This document shows positions 1-33,584 of a stretch of DNA of 64,000 bases, piece after piece (the stretch's first letter is position 1; each line of letters opens with the position of its first letter). The notes under the pieces were generated by a model. The model searched no databases. It was not told where the DNA came from and saw nothing but the letters and a program-made list of their open reading frames with translations. Source of the stretch: Candidula unifasciata (lineage: Eukaryota; Mollusca; Gastropoda; Stylommatophora; Geomitridae); assembly GCA_905116865.2 (NCBI GenBank), contig CAJHNH020004891.1, positions 506,501 through 570,500 of the forward strand. Reading direction: 5' to 3'. Made by a program: the position numbers and the translations under genes.

Positions 1-535
1 ACTGTTCTCACACGTGAACCCAGTCACAAGTCTTGAACCCAGTCACAAGTCTTGAACCCAGTCACAAGTTTTCATACGTCATGTAATGGAAATGAATTGA
101 ATTACTGCATGGAAGTGCAAATATTCCTTTATATGTACTTGAGTGATGCATGGCAAATTTGTAAAATGCAGATTATATGTAAACAAATAAAATGTATGGG
201 GTGAAAGACTAGAAGCCCTGAAAAACGAGGCCAATATTCAACTAAAATGTTTCATATTAACGAAACAATAAATCTTTCAATAAATTTGCCAACTATATAA
301 AGTGTGTTGACGTTCTTGATTCAAGTGTGCTGAAATACAAAAACTGGCCTGTGATAAAAGCACTTGTGATGATAGAAAATGGTCTGTTCACTAAAGGGGG
401 ACAGCATGCATTTATATTAACCACCTCTATGCCTGCATACATGCCGTATTCATTAACTTTTAGCATAAGGATCTAGGTACTTAATTAAAGATTTAAGTCA
501 TTTGGTTTAAAAGAAAAAAAGTGTCTCACATGTCC
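1..535. other. No gene seen; short 19-bp tandem repeat at the left edge
   Basis: Mostly A+T-rich unique sequence. At about 15-68 the unit AACCCAGTCACAAGTCTTG is repeated three times, the last copy diverging. No exon-like segment was recognised. Confidence 0.6.
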
Positions 536-539
536 TTTA

Positions 540-1033
540 TATGAGATTGTAGAACCAACCCCAGCATTTTTAAGGCTGTTTGTGATTTTACTAGACAATT
601 TTATGTTAAGTAGTTTGCCACTGCTCTTCAATGGTCAGCTCTCGGTATCAATGTCAAAACCAGCACACAGCAATCGGCTGCCAAAGCACCTGCAGCTGGG
701 ATCGAACTCGGGATCTCGGTACGTAGCGCCTAAGCTACAGATACAGACTATTTCGGTACCAGCCTACAATGACTTTCATTCCTTTTTTATTTGAGATTGT
801 AGAACCAACCCCAGCATTTTTAAGGGTGTTTGTGATTTTACTAGACAATTTTATGTTAAGTAGTTTGCCACTGCTCTTCAATGGTCAGCTCTCGGTATCA
901 ATGTCAAAACCAGCACACAGCAATCGGCTGCCAAAGCACCTGCAGCTGGGATCGAACTCGGGATCTCGGTACGTAGCGCCTAAGCTACAGATACAGACTA
1001 TTTCGGTACCAGCCTACAATGACTTTCATTCCT
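540..1033 (-). repeat. R3 SINE, tandemly duplicated (250-bp period)
   Basis: Two near-identical copies, from about 540 and from about 790. Read on the minus strand the body resembles other R3 copies (CTGAATAAAACTTGCC-like internal part and end ...TGCTGGGGTTGGTTCT). The head carries a pol III B-box-like GTTCGATCCCAGCTGC. The near-perfect match of the two units indicates a recent tandem duplication. ORFs here are repeat-derived. Confidence 0.8.
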
Positions 1034-1129
1034 CATATCCTGAGATGCGGTTTGAAGCAGCCAACATGTACTCTAGTAGCTGAAATGGTTTTTTGAATTC
1101 TTTAGAAGAATGCAAAGAATATTATGGAA

Positions 1130-1418
1130 TGTTCCCCGTGTGGGTTCCAGGGCCCCATCCTGGGAGAAAACAAGAATAGACCCTCTGCCTACCCAAAAGC
1201 ATGTCGTAAGAGTCGACTAATTGGGGAGCTTCCTTTGAAGTCAGAATGCATCTGCCTGAGAGGCAAGGAACCAACAGTCTGCATTCAAGTGACTCAGATC
1301 TGTAAAACTGATGCACACGCAACACTCAGGTTCTGGAGCAGGGATGCAGTTCAGAAGTGGACGAACGACCAGAACTTTCCACCAGAGTGTACAGCTGGTG
1401 AACGCCAAGAAGAAGAAG
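1130..1418 (+). mobile_element. R1 retroposon copy with 9-bp TSD
   Basis: Full-length R1, from CCCGTGTGGGTTCC to a (GAA)n tail. Flanked by ATTATGGAA at 1121-1129 and 1419-1427. Confidence 0.9.
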
Positions 1419-1419
1419 A

Positions 1420-2630
1420 TTATGGAAATATAGAAAAATAAATAGAGTCCTCTCCAGGATAGATTAAAACCGTAAACTCATAAATTAGACGCAGACAGTC
1501 AATATTTATCAGACATGTCATCAGAAGAAAGACTCAAGAACATGATGTCAACTGGCAAGTTTAAATGAAAAAGAGCAAGAGAAAGGCACAGTAGTAAATA
1601 CTTTGATCCTCCTGGCCCCCCCCTGATAGGGCAGGACGAGCAGTGAGCTAATCCATGATTCCAGTGATTGCGTGAGATGACAAAACATGACCACCCAGCC
1701 AGAGATGTGCACTTTCTTGAGGTCAACTAATGAATCTATCAGTTCCATAATACCCAAACAGTTTAAGGATAATGTTATGACAGGTACTGATTTGGCAGTG
1801 TGAAATTCTCAGTATTTTGTTTGTGAAGAAATATATATAATTCTAAAACAGGAACGAATTATGCAACTCTTCCTCACTTAAATCCAAGTCCTTGCACAAG
1901 TAATTTTCAAACGGAAGCAGACTAGAAAGAACTGTATCGAAAATCGCACACCTACTGCAGCTTCCATCTGTTGTCCGCACTGCAAAAGAACTTTCCAGGG
2001 TCAAATTGGACTAATCAGCTACCTTCGTACTTGTAATCATTATTCATTACTAATTAAGATGAAAAAAGTGGTATTGATCTCTCGTGATGGACGAACAACA
2101 ACAGTTGGGATAACTGTGATAGGTACAGCCTGGTGTACCCTGCTGTCCTGTGTGAATAAAGAATGAGCTCAAATCTCGAAGTACATAGGGAGCTTGCTTT
2201 GTGGATATGTTAACAATGAATAGTTAGCAGTTAGGTTCAACCTGAAATAAGGCGCATAAATAACACTATCTAAACGTGCAGTGAGGCTTTTCAGTTTCAT
2301 GAAAAATGATTGTTCACTGAATAGACTGTACACCCTGGGTGTACCAACCGGAGCCGCTATACAGGTAAACCATGCGGAAGCTACCCGTTTTTATATCAAC
2401 CAGAACAGAATGGAAGTTGTTAGCTTAAAAAAACATTTACTCAGGAGGAGATGGAGCACTTACGGTCATGTCCGATGTGGGATGAAGATTATCTTTAAAT
2501 TTCAAAATGAACAATTAACACTATAATACTATTAACTGCACTCCAGCCAAGAAGAGTTTAGAAATATGGCTGAAACACAGAAGGATATCCATGCCTCAAA
2601 ATATCCAAGACCAGAGAATATGCTGTTTCA
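1420..2630. other. No gene recognised
   Basis: Unique-looking A+T-rich sequence with several short unconvincing ORFs. Nothing matches the repeat families named here. Confidence 0.5.
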
Positions 2631-2631
2631 C

Positions 2632-3165
2632 TCATTCAGTAGCATGTCCCTCGCGGAACCTCGCTGCCATAACAACCCTCCGGAAAACCTTCCTATCCTG
2701 AGCAAGATGTCCTGCGTCTGACACACCCATCTGGAGATCATCCGCCACATCCTGCACCCATCTTCTCCTTGGCCTTCCTCTTCCTCTCTTCCCAGGCATA
2801 TACCCCTCCATTATTGTTCTCTCTAGGCTTCCATGACATTTCAAGTGACCAAAATATTTCAATTTTCTTTGTTTTATTGTCTTTACTAGCCAACCCTCTT
2901 CAATATTCAGCTCTTGAAGAATGGATGCATTTGTTCTTTTCTTTACCCAAGATATTCTTAGAACCTGTCTGTAACATTTATATTCAAATGCATTTATGCG
3001 CTGTTCCGCTTGTTTAGTAAGTGTCCAGGTCTCACAGGCGTATGTTGCAATGGGAAAGATGCATGCTCTTAAAAATCTGACCTTTGTAATTCTATCTGTA
3101 CAATTCCATAATTTATTCAGTTGTTTTAGTCTTTGAAGAGCAATTGATAGTCGCCGTATAGACAA
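2632..3165 (-). pseudogene. LINE reverse-transcriptase C-terminal fragment
   Basis: 177-codon open fragment. Motifs typical of the C-terminal part of non-LTR retrotransposon ORF2 are visible: YACETWTLTK, FEYKCYRQVLRISW, KLKYFGHL, GRGRPRRRWVQDVADDL and AQDRKVFRRVV. 5'-truncated; no catalytic RT block is present. Same family as the relics at 17810, 15575, 58755 and 63525. Confidence 0.85.
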
Positions 3166-3179
3166 ACAAATAAAATATG

Positions 3180-3780
3180 CAAAAAATTGAGTTCACTATT
3201 TTCTAAACTATTTTTCTTTTAAAAATACAACTAAAAACATCAAATGTCATGTTTCTAATTAGGTACAGCAAAATATTGTAAACAAAAAAGCAATAAGGTT
3301 AACAAATAACAAAAACAAAAAAAAAAACACATTGCTTTAACAAAAGATCAAGTAAAAAAAAAAAGGCAACACAGATAAGATAGGGTTGGAGATTACTGCA
3401 TCTGCATTATATCAAAATGAGGAACAAAAAAAACAACAACCTAAAATTGTCATCCAATTTAGGCACCTTAAAAAATAATCAGCGGCTTAAGATCATAGTC
3501 ATATACAGTGTGTAAGATGTGACTATATCTTTGACACATTATATGAAAGAATAGCAAAAGCTAAACAATGAACAGTGAATTCTGAAAAATGTTTGATGGT
3601 CCTAAGCATAACCAAGTTTAATCATAAATCTACAACTTTAAAGCATATGGTAACAAATATGACCCAAATACTCATTATATACTAGCCATCCTCAACATAA
3701 CCCAGAAAGTGTGACCAGTATAATTTTTAAAAAACAACAATAATTGACAAACCATAAACTCCTAGGAATTTTCAGATCTA
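3180..3780. other. A-rich sequence without recognised gene
   Basis: Many oligo(A) runs and simple sequence. No exon or named repeat was identified. Confidence 0.5.
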
Positions 3781-3784
3781 AAGA

Positions 3785-4465
3785 CTGCTAACTCTGTCTC
3801 TGAGGTGGTTATTGTCTTGTTTTACAAAATCTTGACTCACGTTATGAAATGTCTAAAGACTGCTGTCTCTGAGGTGGTTATTGTCTTGTTTTACAAAAGC
3901 TTGACTCACGTTATGAAGTGTCTAAAGACTGCTAACTCTGTCTCTGAGGTGGTTATTGTCTTGTTTTACAAAAGCTTGACTCACGTTATAAAGTGTCTAA
4001 AGACTGCTAACTCTGTCTCTGAGGTGGTTATTGTCTTGTTTTACAAAAGCTTGACTCACGTTATGAAGTGTCTAAAGACTGCTAACTCTGTCTCTGAGGT
4101 GGTTATTGTCTTGTTTTACAAAAGCTTGACTCACATTTTGAAGTGTCTAAAGACTGCTAACTCTGTCTCTGAGGTGGTTATTGTCTTGTTTTACAAAAGC
4201 TTGACTCACGTTATGAAGTGTCTAAAGACTGCTAACTCTGTCTCTGAGGTGGTTATTGTCTTGTTTTACAAAATCTTGACTCACGTTATGAAGTGTCTAA
4301 AGACTGCTAACTCTGTCTCTGAGGAGGTTATTGTCTTGTTTTACAAAATCTTGACTCACGTTATGAAGTGTCTAAAGACTGCTAACTCTGTCTCTGAGGA
4401 GGTTATTGTCTTGTTTTACAAAAGCTTGACTCACAGAGTGAAAATTTCTAATCACTGCTAACTTT
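3785..4465. repeat. 75-bp minisatellite (~9 units), open in one frame
   Basis: The unit contains GTCTAAAGACTGCTAACTCT and GAGGTGGTTATTGTCTTG. Because 75 is a multiple of three and the unit lacks stops, a 218-codon plus-strand ORF results (repeating CLKTANSVSEVV, IVLFYKSLTH). One early unit lacks 6 bp and the right end degrades by 4530. It lies just beyond the 3' end of Vangl. Coding use is unlikely. Confidence 0.9.
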
Positions 4466-4898
4466 GTCTTTGAGGAGGTTAACAGTTTGTCTTACTTAAG
4501 CTTAACTCACAGAATGACTTTTATTTTTCAATCACCACCAACCTTCTCAGCCTGTGTGTTATCAGGCCTTTGGGGGAAAACAAAGAACAGCAACACTGCA
4601 TCCTATTATTCTATTAGGCATAATGCAAGAAGCATCAACAGGAAGGGTTGAACTTCACGCCTACAATACCATCTCGTTAAAAAAACACTCAGCTGCAAAA
4701 GCCAACCACCTAACAACAAGCCCTGAGAAAGCTTGTTGCAAATTAGCTGAGGTACTGTGCTCGATTGGGGGGTAACTGGCAGAAGAAAAAACATAATGTT
4801 CCAAGTTCCTGGTGCCATTTCAAAGAATCAGATCTCAGATTTCGCTAAAGTTGTTGGCAATAATTTTTTTCAACCAAATTTATAAGACCTAACTAATA

Positions 4899-26004
<21,106 letters not shown>

Positions 26005-26564
26005 CTGAAACATATATGAAGAATCCTTAAAATTCCTTGGACAGCCAAAAAAGAGCAGCCAAGGGATGTTTTGAAAGAGGCGAAGGCTCGAAGACAACAA
26101 AAAACATCTGAAAGAGGAAGCCATAACTTGTTTGTCATGTTATGAGAAGGAAACTGGAACATGTTATGACCACTGGAAAGATCTGTAGAAGAAAGAAAAA
26201 AAGAAATACAGGAAGACAAAGTGAGAGGATTTTTGACATTTTTTTGTCATGGCATGTTTGAAGTGGTGTCAACACACAAACTGATAAATACTTTTGAGGA
26301 TCATGGATTATGGAGAGGCAGGATCGCCCACGCCAGTCGGCAAAGAACTTGATGATAAGCATGTGAGTTGAGAGAAATATTGGGCTTACGTATAAACCTA
26401 ATTCTGAGCTAAATTAGAAGAAAGACTGTCGTGTTTTAAATGTTCTGCTGCGAGGAAAATTTTACTGACATGTAAACACCTAGATGTACTAAATTACATG
26501 AAAGATTGTCGTGTTTTAAAGCTTTTGTTGGAGTTGACTTAGCTTACGTATTAACTTATTTTCC

Positions 26565-26860
26565 TAGTGTGGGTCCTAGAGCTCTATTATGGAAGAAACA
26601 AGAATAGACCCGCAATCTCTCTAACATGCATGTCATAACAGCCGACTAATAAGGAGGTTTCATTCGAAGTCAGAAGTGCATCTGCCTGAGAGGCAAGGAA
26701 CCAACAGTCTGTAAACAAATAAGCCAGATCTGTAAAACGGGACACACACACAGAACACTCAAATCCTGCAACAGGGCCAAAGTCCACAAGTGAACGAACA
26801 ACCAGAACTTTCCGCCATTGTTTACATTCGGTGAACGCTAAGAAAAAGAAGACTTTTTAA
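26565..26860 (+). mobile_element. R1 copy
   Basis: From AGTGTGGGTCCTAGAGC to GGTGAACGCTAAGAAAAAGAAG. Moderately diverged. Confidence 0.85.
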
Positions 26861-27539
26861 ACGGCTGTGCAGGACGGAAGATGGGGTGGGAGTGAGATGG
26901 TGCCCTGAATCTGCGGATTTACAGTCACACTTCCAGTGCAGTCCCTACAGACTCTCCGTGTTAGTATTCCGTTTTTGCTCCAGACGAAAAGGAATAATAA
27001 TCCATCGCCTTACAGAGTATTCGAACCCGTGTCTGTTGAATGAGAGTCAATCGGTCTCAATCACTCGACAAGCCGCTGGCATTAGGAACAATTATAAATA
27101 ATAATACCATTAGCACTGTAGTTAAACAACAGCGCAAAGGTACATTATTTCTGCACGAAACAATCCATCCTTCCATTTATGAAAAACAAAACACAAAATC
27201 GACCACGTTTAACCTACTGTGAGCAATATCGTTTATAACCGTGGTCTGGTTTCTCTGAGTCAATTATGTTGGCTAAGAAATGCTCACCGCACCAAAAACT
27301 AGTGTCTTGTACTGGTACTCTTATCAATCCCTAGTTAGTCGCCTTTAGGCAAAAGTAAAGCAGTTCTGTAGGACTTCCGTGAAAACAGCGGATCGAACAA
27401 CATTAAAGACACTTCATAAATCGACGGCATGAAAGTAGCCTGTGAGGGCCAGCGTGCACCGAATCGCACATTATTCTTCCCTACAACTCTTAGCGGCAGA
27501 AGTGGTTTGTGGTGATAATAAACACTATCTTGTGGGAGT

Positions 27540-28010
27540 TAGTCGTGTATCCTTTACAGGACATCGCAGAACCAACCCCAGCATTTTTGGCTGTTGTAGT
27601 TTTTCTAGGTAAATTTACATCCAGTAGTCTACCATTGCTTTCTAGACGGTCGGCTTCTCGATACCACTGTAGAAACCAGCGCGAGGCCCGCAGCTGGGAT
27701 CGAACCGGGCACCCAGGCATTAGCAACGCCTAAGCATCACAAGCCGACTGTGGGAGTAAAATCCATTAAATACAACAGCAATTCCCCCTCCGATTGTGGG
27801 ATGCAATTTTTCGTTATTTTGAATTCCCATCCTGGCTGTTACAGGGGGCCCTAATTTAACACAACCTACGGCTTGAACAGGGTTTTTAGGACCCGTCCCC
27901 GCGTTATCATCAGAATGGTGGCACTTTGTGTCACCGGGTATTTGTCGCGTCGGTGTGATGTCCTGGTGGAGTCGAACGTCAATCAATCAATAAGTCAATC
28001 AATCAATCAG
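27540..28010 (-). mobile_element. R3 (minus, 27540-27735) followed by R5 (plus, 27785-28010)
   Basis: R3 contains CCGGTTCGATCCCAGCTGC on the minus strand. R5 on the plus strand has GGTGGCACTTTGTGTCACCG, GTGTGATGTCCTGGTGG and a (TCAA)n tail. Other R5 copies: 35115, 36620 (minus), 52890. Confidence 0.75.
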
Positions 28011-28117
28011 TAAAAGCTATATAAGCTCATCGCTGTGTGTGAGCGACCGAAGGACGCTCTGGCTAAGGGAAGACCCCAGATCAGATGGATAGGGTCAAAC
28101 AATTTTATTTAACTACA

Positions 28118-28128
28118 CAGAGAGAGAT

Positions 28129-28203
<75 letters not shown>

Positions 28204-28307
28204 AGAGAGAGATAGAGATAGAGAGAGAGATAGAGATAGAGAGATAGAGATAGAGATATAGATAGAGAGATAGAGATAGAGATATAGATAGAGAGATAGA
28301 GATAGAT

Positions 28308-28365
<58 letters not shown>
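28118..28365. repeat. (AG)n/(AGAT)n simple repeat
   Basis: About 240 bp of GA dinucleotides with interspersed GATA-type units. Confidence 0.97.
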
Positions 28366-28366
<1 letters not shown>

Positions 28367-28489
28367 AAAGCTCAGTCTTTGTAGCAGATTTGCCCTCAAT
28401 ATCGACATCTTTAATTCCCCAAGAAAACTCGAAGTCGCCGAAATGTACGCATTTTTTTTTAGGATACGGCAATACAGTAAATACAACTC

Positions 28490-29085
28490 TTAATATTGTG
28501 AGCACAAGTTCAAAAGTAAAGTATTTTTCCGCTAAACAATGCAGCAAACATAGCACAACAACGTAAACACTGGCACAATAATAAAGTATTTAAAATAGCA
28601 AACACTTTACAATGTAGGCCTACTCACAAGTAAAGCTTTTCTCCACTAAACAATGTACCATACATAACACTACAATGTAAACACTAGCACAGAGGTAAAG
28701 TATTTCTACACTAAACAATGTACCATACATAACACTACAATGTAGGCCTACTCACAAGTAAAGCTTTTCTCCACTAAACAATGTACCATACATAACATTA
28801 CAAAGTAAATACTAGCACAGGGGTAAAGTATTTCTCCACTAAACAACGCACTATACACAACACTACAATGTAAACACTAGCACAGAGGTAAAGTATTTCT
28901 ACACTAAACAACACAAGAAACATAACACGTTACAATTTAGAGTCTAAACACTAGCGAAGTTAAAATAAAGTATTCCCCCAATAAACAAAACACCAAATAT
29001 AGCACTTTACCACGTAAACACAGGCACACGAGAAAAATACTTTACACAAATCGCCAGTAAACAACGCAACGTCATGCAAATTTAC
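28490..29085. repeat. ~64-bp tandem repeat (~9 units)
   Basis: Units share TAAAGTATTTCTCCACTAAA, CAATGTACCATACATAACAC and TACAATGTA; two unit types (GTAAACACTAGCACAG and GTAGGCCTACTCACAAG) alternate in the middle. Upstream of Vangl exon 1. Confidence 0.88.
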
Positions 29086-29990
29086 CCGAAAAGTCCACAC
29101 CGGTTTGTTCATATTAATCATGGGATCAGATTTAGATAAATGAGTCCATAGCGTGTCAAAGTAATGAAATCAGCATTGCGCCTCCACGAAGCAAAATCAA
29201 TTACGTTTCAAAGGTACCATGAAGACAAGCAGACACAGTGAACCTTCTTCCCATCGACAACATATCGAAGAAAACCTTTCCCCTATACGTACATCCGCGC
29301 GTGTGTGGAGGACTGGCAGCAAGACTTCGAGGTGGAGCCTGCCTGTATGTTAATTAACGTCTAATAACGAACAGACTCGTTCCTTCCTTCCTCCCTCCAG
29401 TTTACATTCCTTATTTATTTCATACTCAGAGGCGTCCCCATTTTACCTGCTATTGGGGTGCAAAGTCGTGTGTTTGTGTCGTCTCCTCTGCGTTGCGGGT
29501 TAGGAGTCTTATTGCCGTTTGCAAACATATAGGGGTCGTCGCTGTGACTGCAGAGTTCGTGTTTTGTGCGACGTTCTTGACGGCGATTAGTCGCTCTGTA
29601 AGGAAAGACAGTTATCCGGAATCACAGCCCCCCCCCCCCCACCTCCGGATCTTCTCTCCTTTCAGTCCCAAACGTGTTATTTTAACGTTTAAATTCTTAT
29701 AGGGGAACTAAATTTAAATAAAATATATAATTCGGAATACAATCTGAATCACATAAAAGAGGCCTAGCTATCAGTACCTGTCACAGATTGTCAAACTTAA
29801 TTAGCATTCCGCCCCGTTTCTTTAAAAAAAAAACTGTTGCGCCCCCGTCCACTCCGGAAAACTTCCCTAGATCAAGGGAGGGGCGTATAAGTCCTATACA
29901 ATTATTTGGTCCAGCTCCACCGAGGCAACTCAAATTGAATGTGTCCCCCCCCCCCCCCCCCCCCAAAAAAAAAAGCAGTTTAAAAAAAAA
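29086..29990. other. Possible Vangl upstream/promoter region; no exon proven
   Basis: Contains CpG-bearing sequence near 29290-29340 and poly(C) runs at ~29630 and ~29946. A 5' UTR exon for Vangl must exist upstream of 26004 and could lie here; I see no decisive signal. Confidence 0.2.
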
Positions 29991-29994
29991 GTAA

Positions 29995-30540
29995 AAGTAA
30001 GGGTCCCTTTTCCACGCCTTTAGGCGTATAGGGCTAGACCTAACTTTTTATAGACTAATCGGCACAAGATGGGTGATGTGGTCAGTATCACGCCGGCTGC
30101 CTTTACTTCCTGGGACTGCACCCGGTACCAAATATAACGGGCTAACTTTTAAACTGATAAAATTCTCTATAAAATAAAAATTAAATTAAAAACTAGTGAA
30201 ATATGTTAGCTACATTCTTCTTTTTATCGCTTACCCGTTGTAAACCCCTGGTAAACCCCGGCGAAAAGTTCTGAGTGTTCGTCCACTTCAGGACTTTGTT
30301 GCTCCAGAAGTTGAGCTTTGCGTGAACATCCGTTTTACAGATTCGATTTACTTGCGTGCAGATTGTTGGTTCCTCAGATTGTTGGTTCCTCGTCTCTCGA
30401 GCAGATACACTCCGATTTAGAAGGATACGACACTAATTAGTCGACTCTACGACATGCTTGTTAGGGGGCAGTGGGTTTACCCCCCCCCCCCTTTCTTCCA
30501 ATAAAATGAGGCCCCATAACCGACATGTAGAGTCGGCTAC
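29995..30540 (-). mobile_element. R2 3' part (to ~30135) and R1 (30205-30540)
   Basis: R2: AAGGGTCCCTTTTCCACGCC to GGACTGCACCCGGTACC, head missing. R1: reverse orientation with an internal duplication of the TTGTTGGTTCCTC segment at ~30362-30390. Confidence 0.8.
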
Positions 30541-30744
30541 ATAAAAATGTACTCTTAAAAAAGCAGTACTAGAGGGGAAAGTTAAGAGCAAGCCAGCCAC
30601 AAGGCAGAAAGCGACACAAATGAGAAGATATCAAGAGAAGGACGAGTGAAATCTGAGAGCGAAAGACAGTCTGTTAGAGATCCATTGCGCAGACGACACC
30701 TGGCTGATTTGTATGGTCCGCGAATAATCTGATCAATTTCAAAA

Positions 30745-30945
30745 CGGCCCATCATCATCATCACGGGCCCTACCGACTGGCGTAGGCGTTCACACATCTC
30801 CACAGATCCCGGTCCTTTTTATCTAAATCAGCTCCACCGATGATATTCCTGCGTGCCACCGTCGCAGTCTATCCGCCATCATCTCTCTTGGTCTGCCTCT
30901 CCCTCTTCTACCGCTGATTTTTCCAGTCGTCACAATATTCTACAT
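30745..30945 (-). pseudogene. LINE 3' region relic
   Basis: The minus strand reads SGRRGRGRPREMMADRLRRW with a GATGATGATGATGGG-type tail. Different LINE family from 2632-3165. Confidence 0.5.
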
Positions 30946-31401
30946 AGCCCCCCCCCCCCCCCAATCACATGAACAAAGAACGGTGCTTGGCCCATAACAT
31001 TTAAAAAGTTTCCCACCACCCTGGCATAAGACACCTCTGCTCCAGGGCTGCCAATAGGATTTTTTGGTATTGAAAAACCCAGCTATGGTGAACAAAAACC
31101 CAAGCAATACATGGGCAATAACAACAAAAAACCCCAGATTGTTGAAAAGTACAAACCCTATAGTTACGAAACGTAACATTTACCCACTTTTATATAAGGA
31201 TATTTTTTTTAAAACCCAATTTCAAAATTTGAATCCAAGGCGTCAAATAAAGACCAAGATCTGGGGGGTAGAACCCAATCACTGGCAGCCCTGCTCTGTT
31301 TGTGCTCATCCTTCCGTTTAAAAAAAAATGCGGCTGTGATTTCATTAGTTATGTCTGCTTTCTGTGCCTGTTTGGACGTTGTTATCAGCCCGGCTTAGAT
31401 C

Positions 31402-31626
31402 ATGGCGTCAGCGAATCAACAACAGATGCTAAGGTTCAATGTTCAACAGAATCAGACAGACACTGGGAGAGTCTCGGGGGCTGCAGGATTCGCCATCTAT
31501 CGATTCCGTGGCAACATAAATCTTCCATTGCGGAGGGAGATATCATATTGCACGAGCAGGTTGTCTGGTTACATACAGACAGACGGGTGTGTCGGATTTA
31601 GCAGATGCCACGGTCAGATGTGATAA
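31402..31626 (+). CDS. Possible first coding exon or short ORF, unknown
   Basis: An ORF of 73 codons starts MASANQQQMLRFNVQQNQ in a good initiation context (ATCATGG). It overlaps no repeat family that I recognise. A possible donor (CTAAG|GTTCAA) occurs after eleven codons. No downstream exon or homology was recognised, so this may be chance. Confidence 0.15.
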
Positions 31627-31981
31627 ATTTTAAACTAATACAAAAAATACATTTTAAACTTTTGTGTGTGACTGTATGTGCAGTGGCATGGGCAAGTGGG
31701 CTGGCGGTGGGGCCGCCCCGGTGTCATCACAGAGAGGGGCGGAGTGATGTATTTGCATAAATATGTTTGTTCTTTTAATAAAACAACAGATGTGGAAGGG
31801 AAGGGGGGGGGGGACAAGAAAATAATCAGCATCAGCTACCACCTAACTCTAGAGGGTAGTCTAACAAACGGTCCCCATTGAAATCGAACCGTGGTAAGTC
31901 GAAGACTGTGAAACGTGATCACTAACATCTAAGCGGCCACTAATACTACAGCCACTACTAGCATCACCGCGGTACTTTATT

Positions 31982-32203
31982 TTTAAACGACCACATCTCG
32001 TCGGATTCGAGATTGCAAAAGGATTTCCTAGGGATCCTCAGGGGCTTCCCTGGACAGTACCATACTATATGGGGGTTAGGGTTAGGCCTAGTGTTAAATG
32101 AAAAGCGACTACTACTAAGTCTAACCCTAACGCCCCTATACTATGGAGCGTTCTGAGGATATTCCTACCAAATCTCGAAGCCGACGAGATGTGTTCGTTT
32201 AAA
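31982..32203. mobile_element. Foldback (hairpin) element with telomere-like motif in both arms
   Basis: Arms of ~100 bp are imperfect inverted repeats: TTTAAACGACCACATCTCGT at the left pairs with ACGAGATGTGTTCGTTTAAA at the right, and GGGTTAGGGTTAGGCCTAGT with ACTAAGTCTAACCCTAACGC. Loop ~20 bp. No ORF. Confidence 0.85.
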
Positions 32204-32622
32204 TTAAAGAACCGTCAGCGCTATTACTAATACTACTATCACCACAAATACTACTTCTACCATCATCACCGTTGTTGTACGTCCATCACAAGTGATGATG
32301 ACCACTCTTTCTGTCATCCGTCATGAAACTGCAGTTGCCAGTGAGTCCAGAGATGACCTGTGAGCCAAACAGGGACCTGGAACGATCTAGAATCTAGGGC
32401 AATGGGGGCGTGGAAGAGTGTTTATCAGCAAAGGGTTTGTTAACGTCCTTCTCTATTTATCCTAGAGCTGGTCGTGGGCCTGTTATACAAGTCTTTCTTT
32501 CTAGCATATGCTGCCCTTTAGCGGGATGCCTGGCAAGTCGCTGCCCCTTTTCGGATTGTCGTTCGCCACACAGGCCATTTTGTGCAACAGACTCCAAGGT
32601 GTCGGGTTTATACTGAAGGCTT

Positions 32623-32835
32623 TACCAGTCTTTCTAGCGCAGTTGGCTAAACCTGACTGCGCGGTGACCGGGTGAAGAACGAGTTCCGGGTTCACACCCG
32701 AGGGTAGGCAGAAAAGCCATATTTTTCCCAGATTTACGGTATCTATAATGGTATCAAGCCCGAAGGGTTGCGATATCCTTAGTACCGAACCAAAGGGTTA
32801 ACAACTCGTCGTTTCTGGATATTAAAAAAAAAAAA
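32623..32835 (+). mobile_element. R4 tRNA-headed SINE with 13-bp TSD
   Basis: Head AGCGCAGTTGGCTAAACC (A-box-like), GTTCCGGGTTCACACCC (B-box), body GGTAGGCAGAAAAGCCA, oligo(A) end. TSD ATACTGAAGGCTT at 32610-32622 and 32836-32848. Confidence 0.92.
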
Positions 32836-33016
32836 ATACTGAAGGCTTCAAGTGATGTTTTTAACTTGTCATTGATGCGGGTTTTTTTTTTTTTTACCAC
32901 TATGAGAGCGTCTACCTTCTTGTGTCTCGCCATAGAAGATTATTTTTGGAAGCGGATGGTCTGGCAAACGGAAGAGTTGACATGTCCATAGGATCTGTAC
33001 TATCACTACAAATAGG

Positions 33017-33293
33017 ACCCCCGTGTGGGTTCCGGGGGCCCTACTATGGGAAAAACAAGAATAGACCCATTGCCTAGCCAAAAGCATGTCGTAAGAGTCG
33101 ACTAATCGGGAGCTTCCTTCGAAGTCGGAGTGCATCTGCCTATGAGGCAAGGAACCAACAGTCTGCATACAGATCTGTCAAACGTATGCACACGCAACAC
33201 TCAGGTTCTGGAACAGGACTGCAGTCCAGAAGTGGACGAACAACCATAACTTTCCGCCGGAGTTTACAGCCGGTGAACGCGAAGAAGAAGAAG
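33017..33293 (+). mobile_element. R1 copy with 12-bp TSD
   Basis: Flanked by ACTACAAATAGG at 33005-33016 and 33294-33305. Clean full-length copy with (GAA)n tail. Confidence 0.93.
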
Positions 33294-33584
33294 ACTACAA
33301 ATAGGGTATGTGGTTGCTGTCTTCCGTCTGTAGGATTAACAGTTCCAGGATTTCCTATCTGTATGAAAGACTTTTTCACCCATGCCAATAATAAAATCAA
33401 AATAGAAAATGTTAATGTAACGTTTAGTCTATGAGGAACAACGCTCAGTTTTTTTATACTCTAGATGACTCATTAGCTGAAAATCGTATTTTTATACGAC
33501 ATCGGATTTAACAAATGAACTGTTAACTACATTTGTGTTCGTTATGTGTTTTGTTAACTAACTGTCAGGCGGGCCGTCAAACAT

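Noticed and set aside
1124..1441. 105-codon ORF and the many similar ORFs (e.g. 8616, 15047, 19293, 45624, 50901, 57195)
   Set aside because: All are readings of R1 retroposon copies; the similarity between them reflects the repeat, not a protein family.
2632..3165. Intact 177-codon protein gene
   Set aside because: It is the C-terminal piece of a LINE reverse-transcriptase ORF lacking the catalytic part; other copies are broken.
28109..28556. Ser/Leu-rich ORFs of 125-147 codons
   Set aside because: Translations of the (AG)n repeat on the opposite strand.
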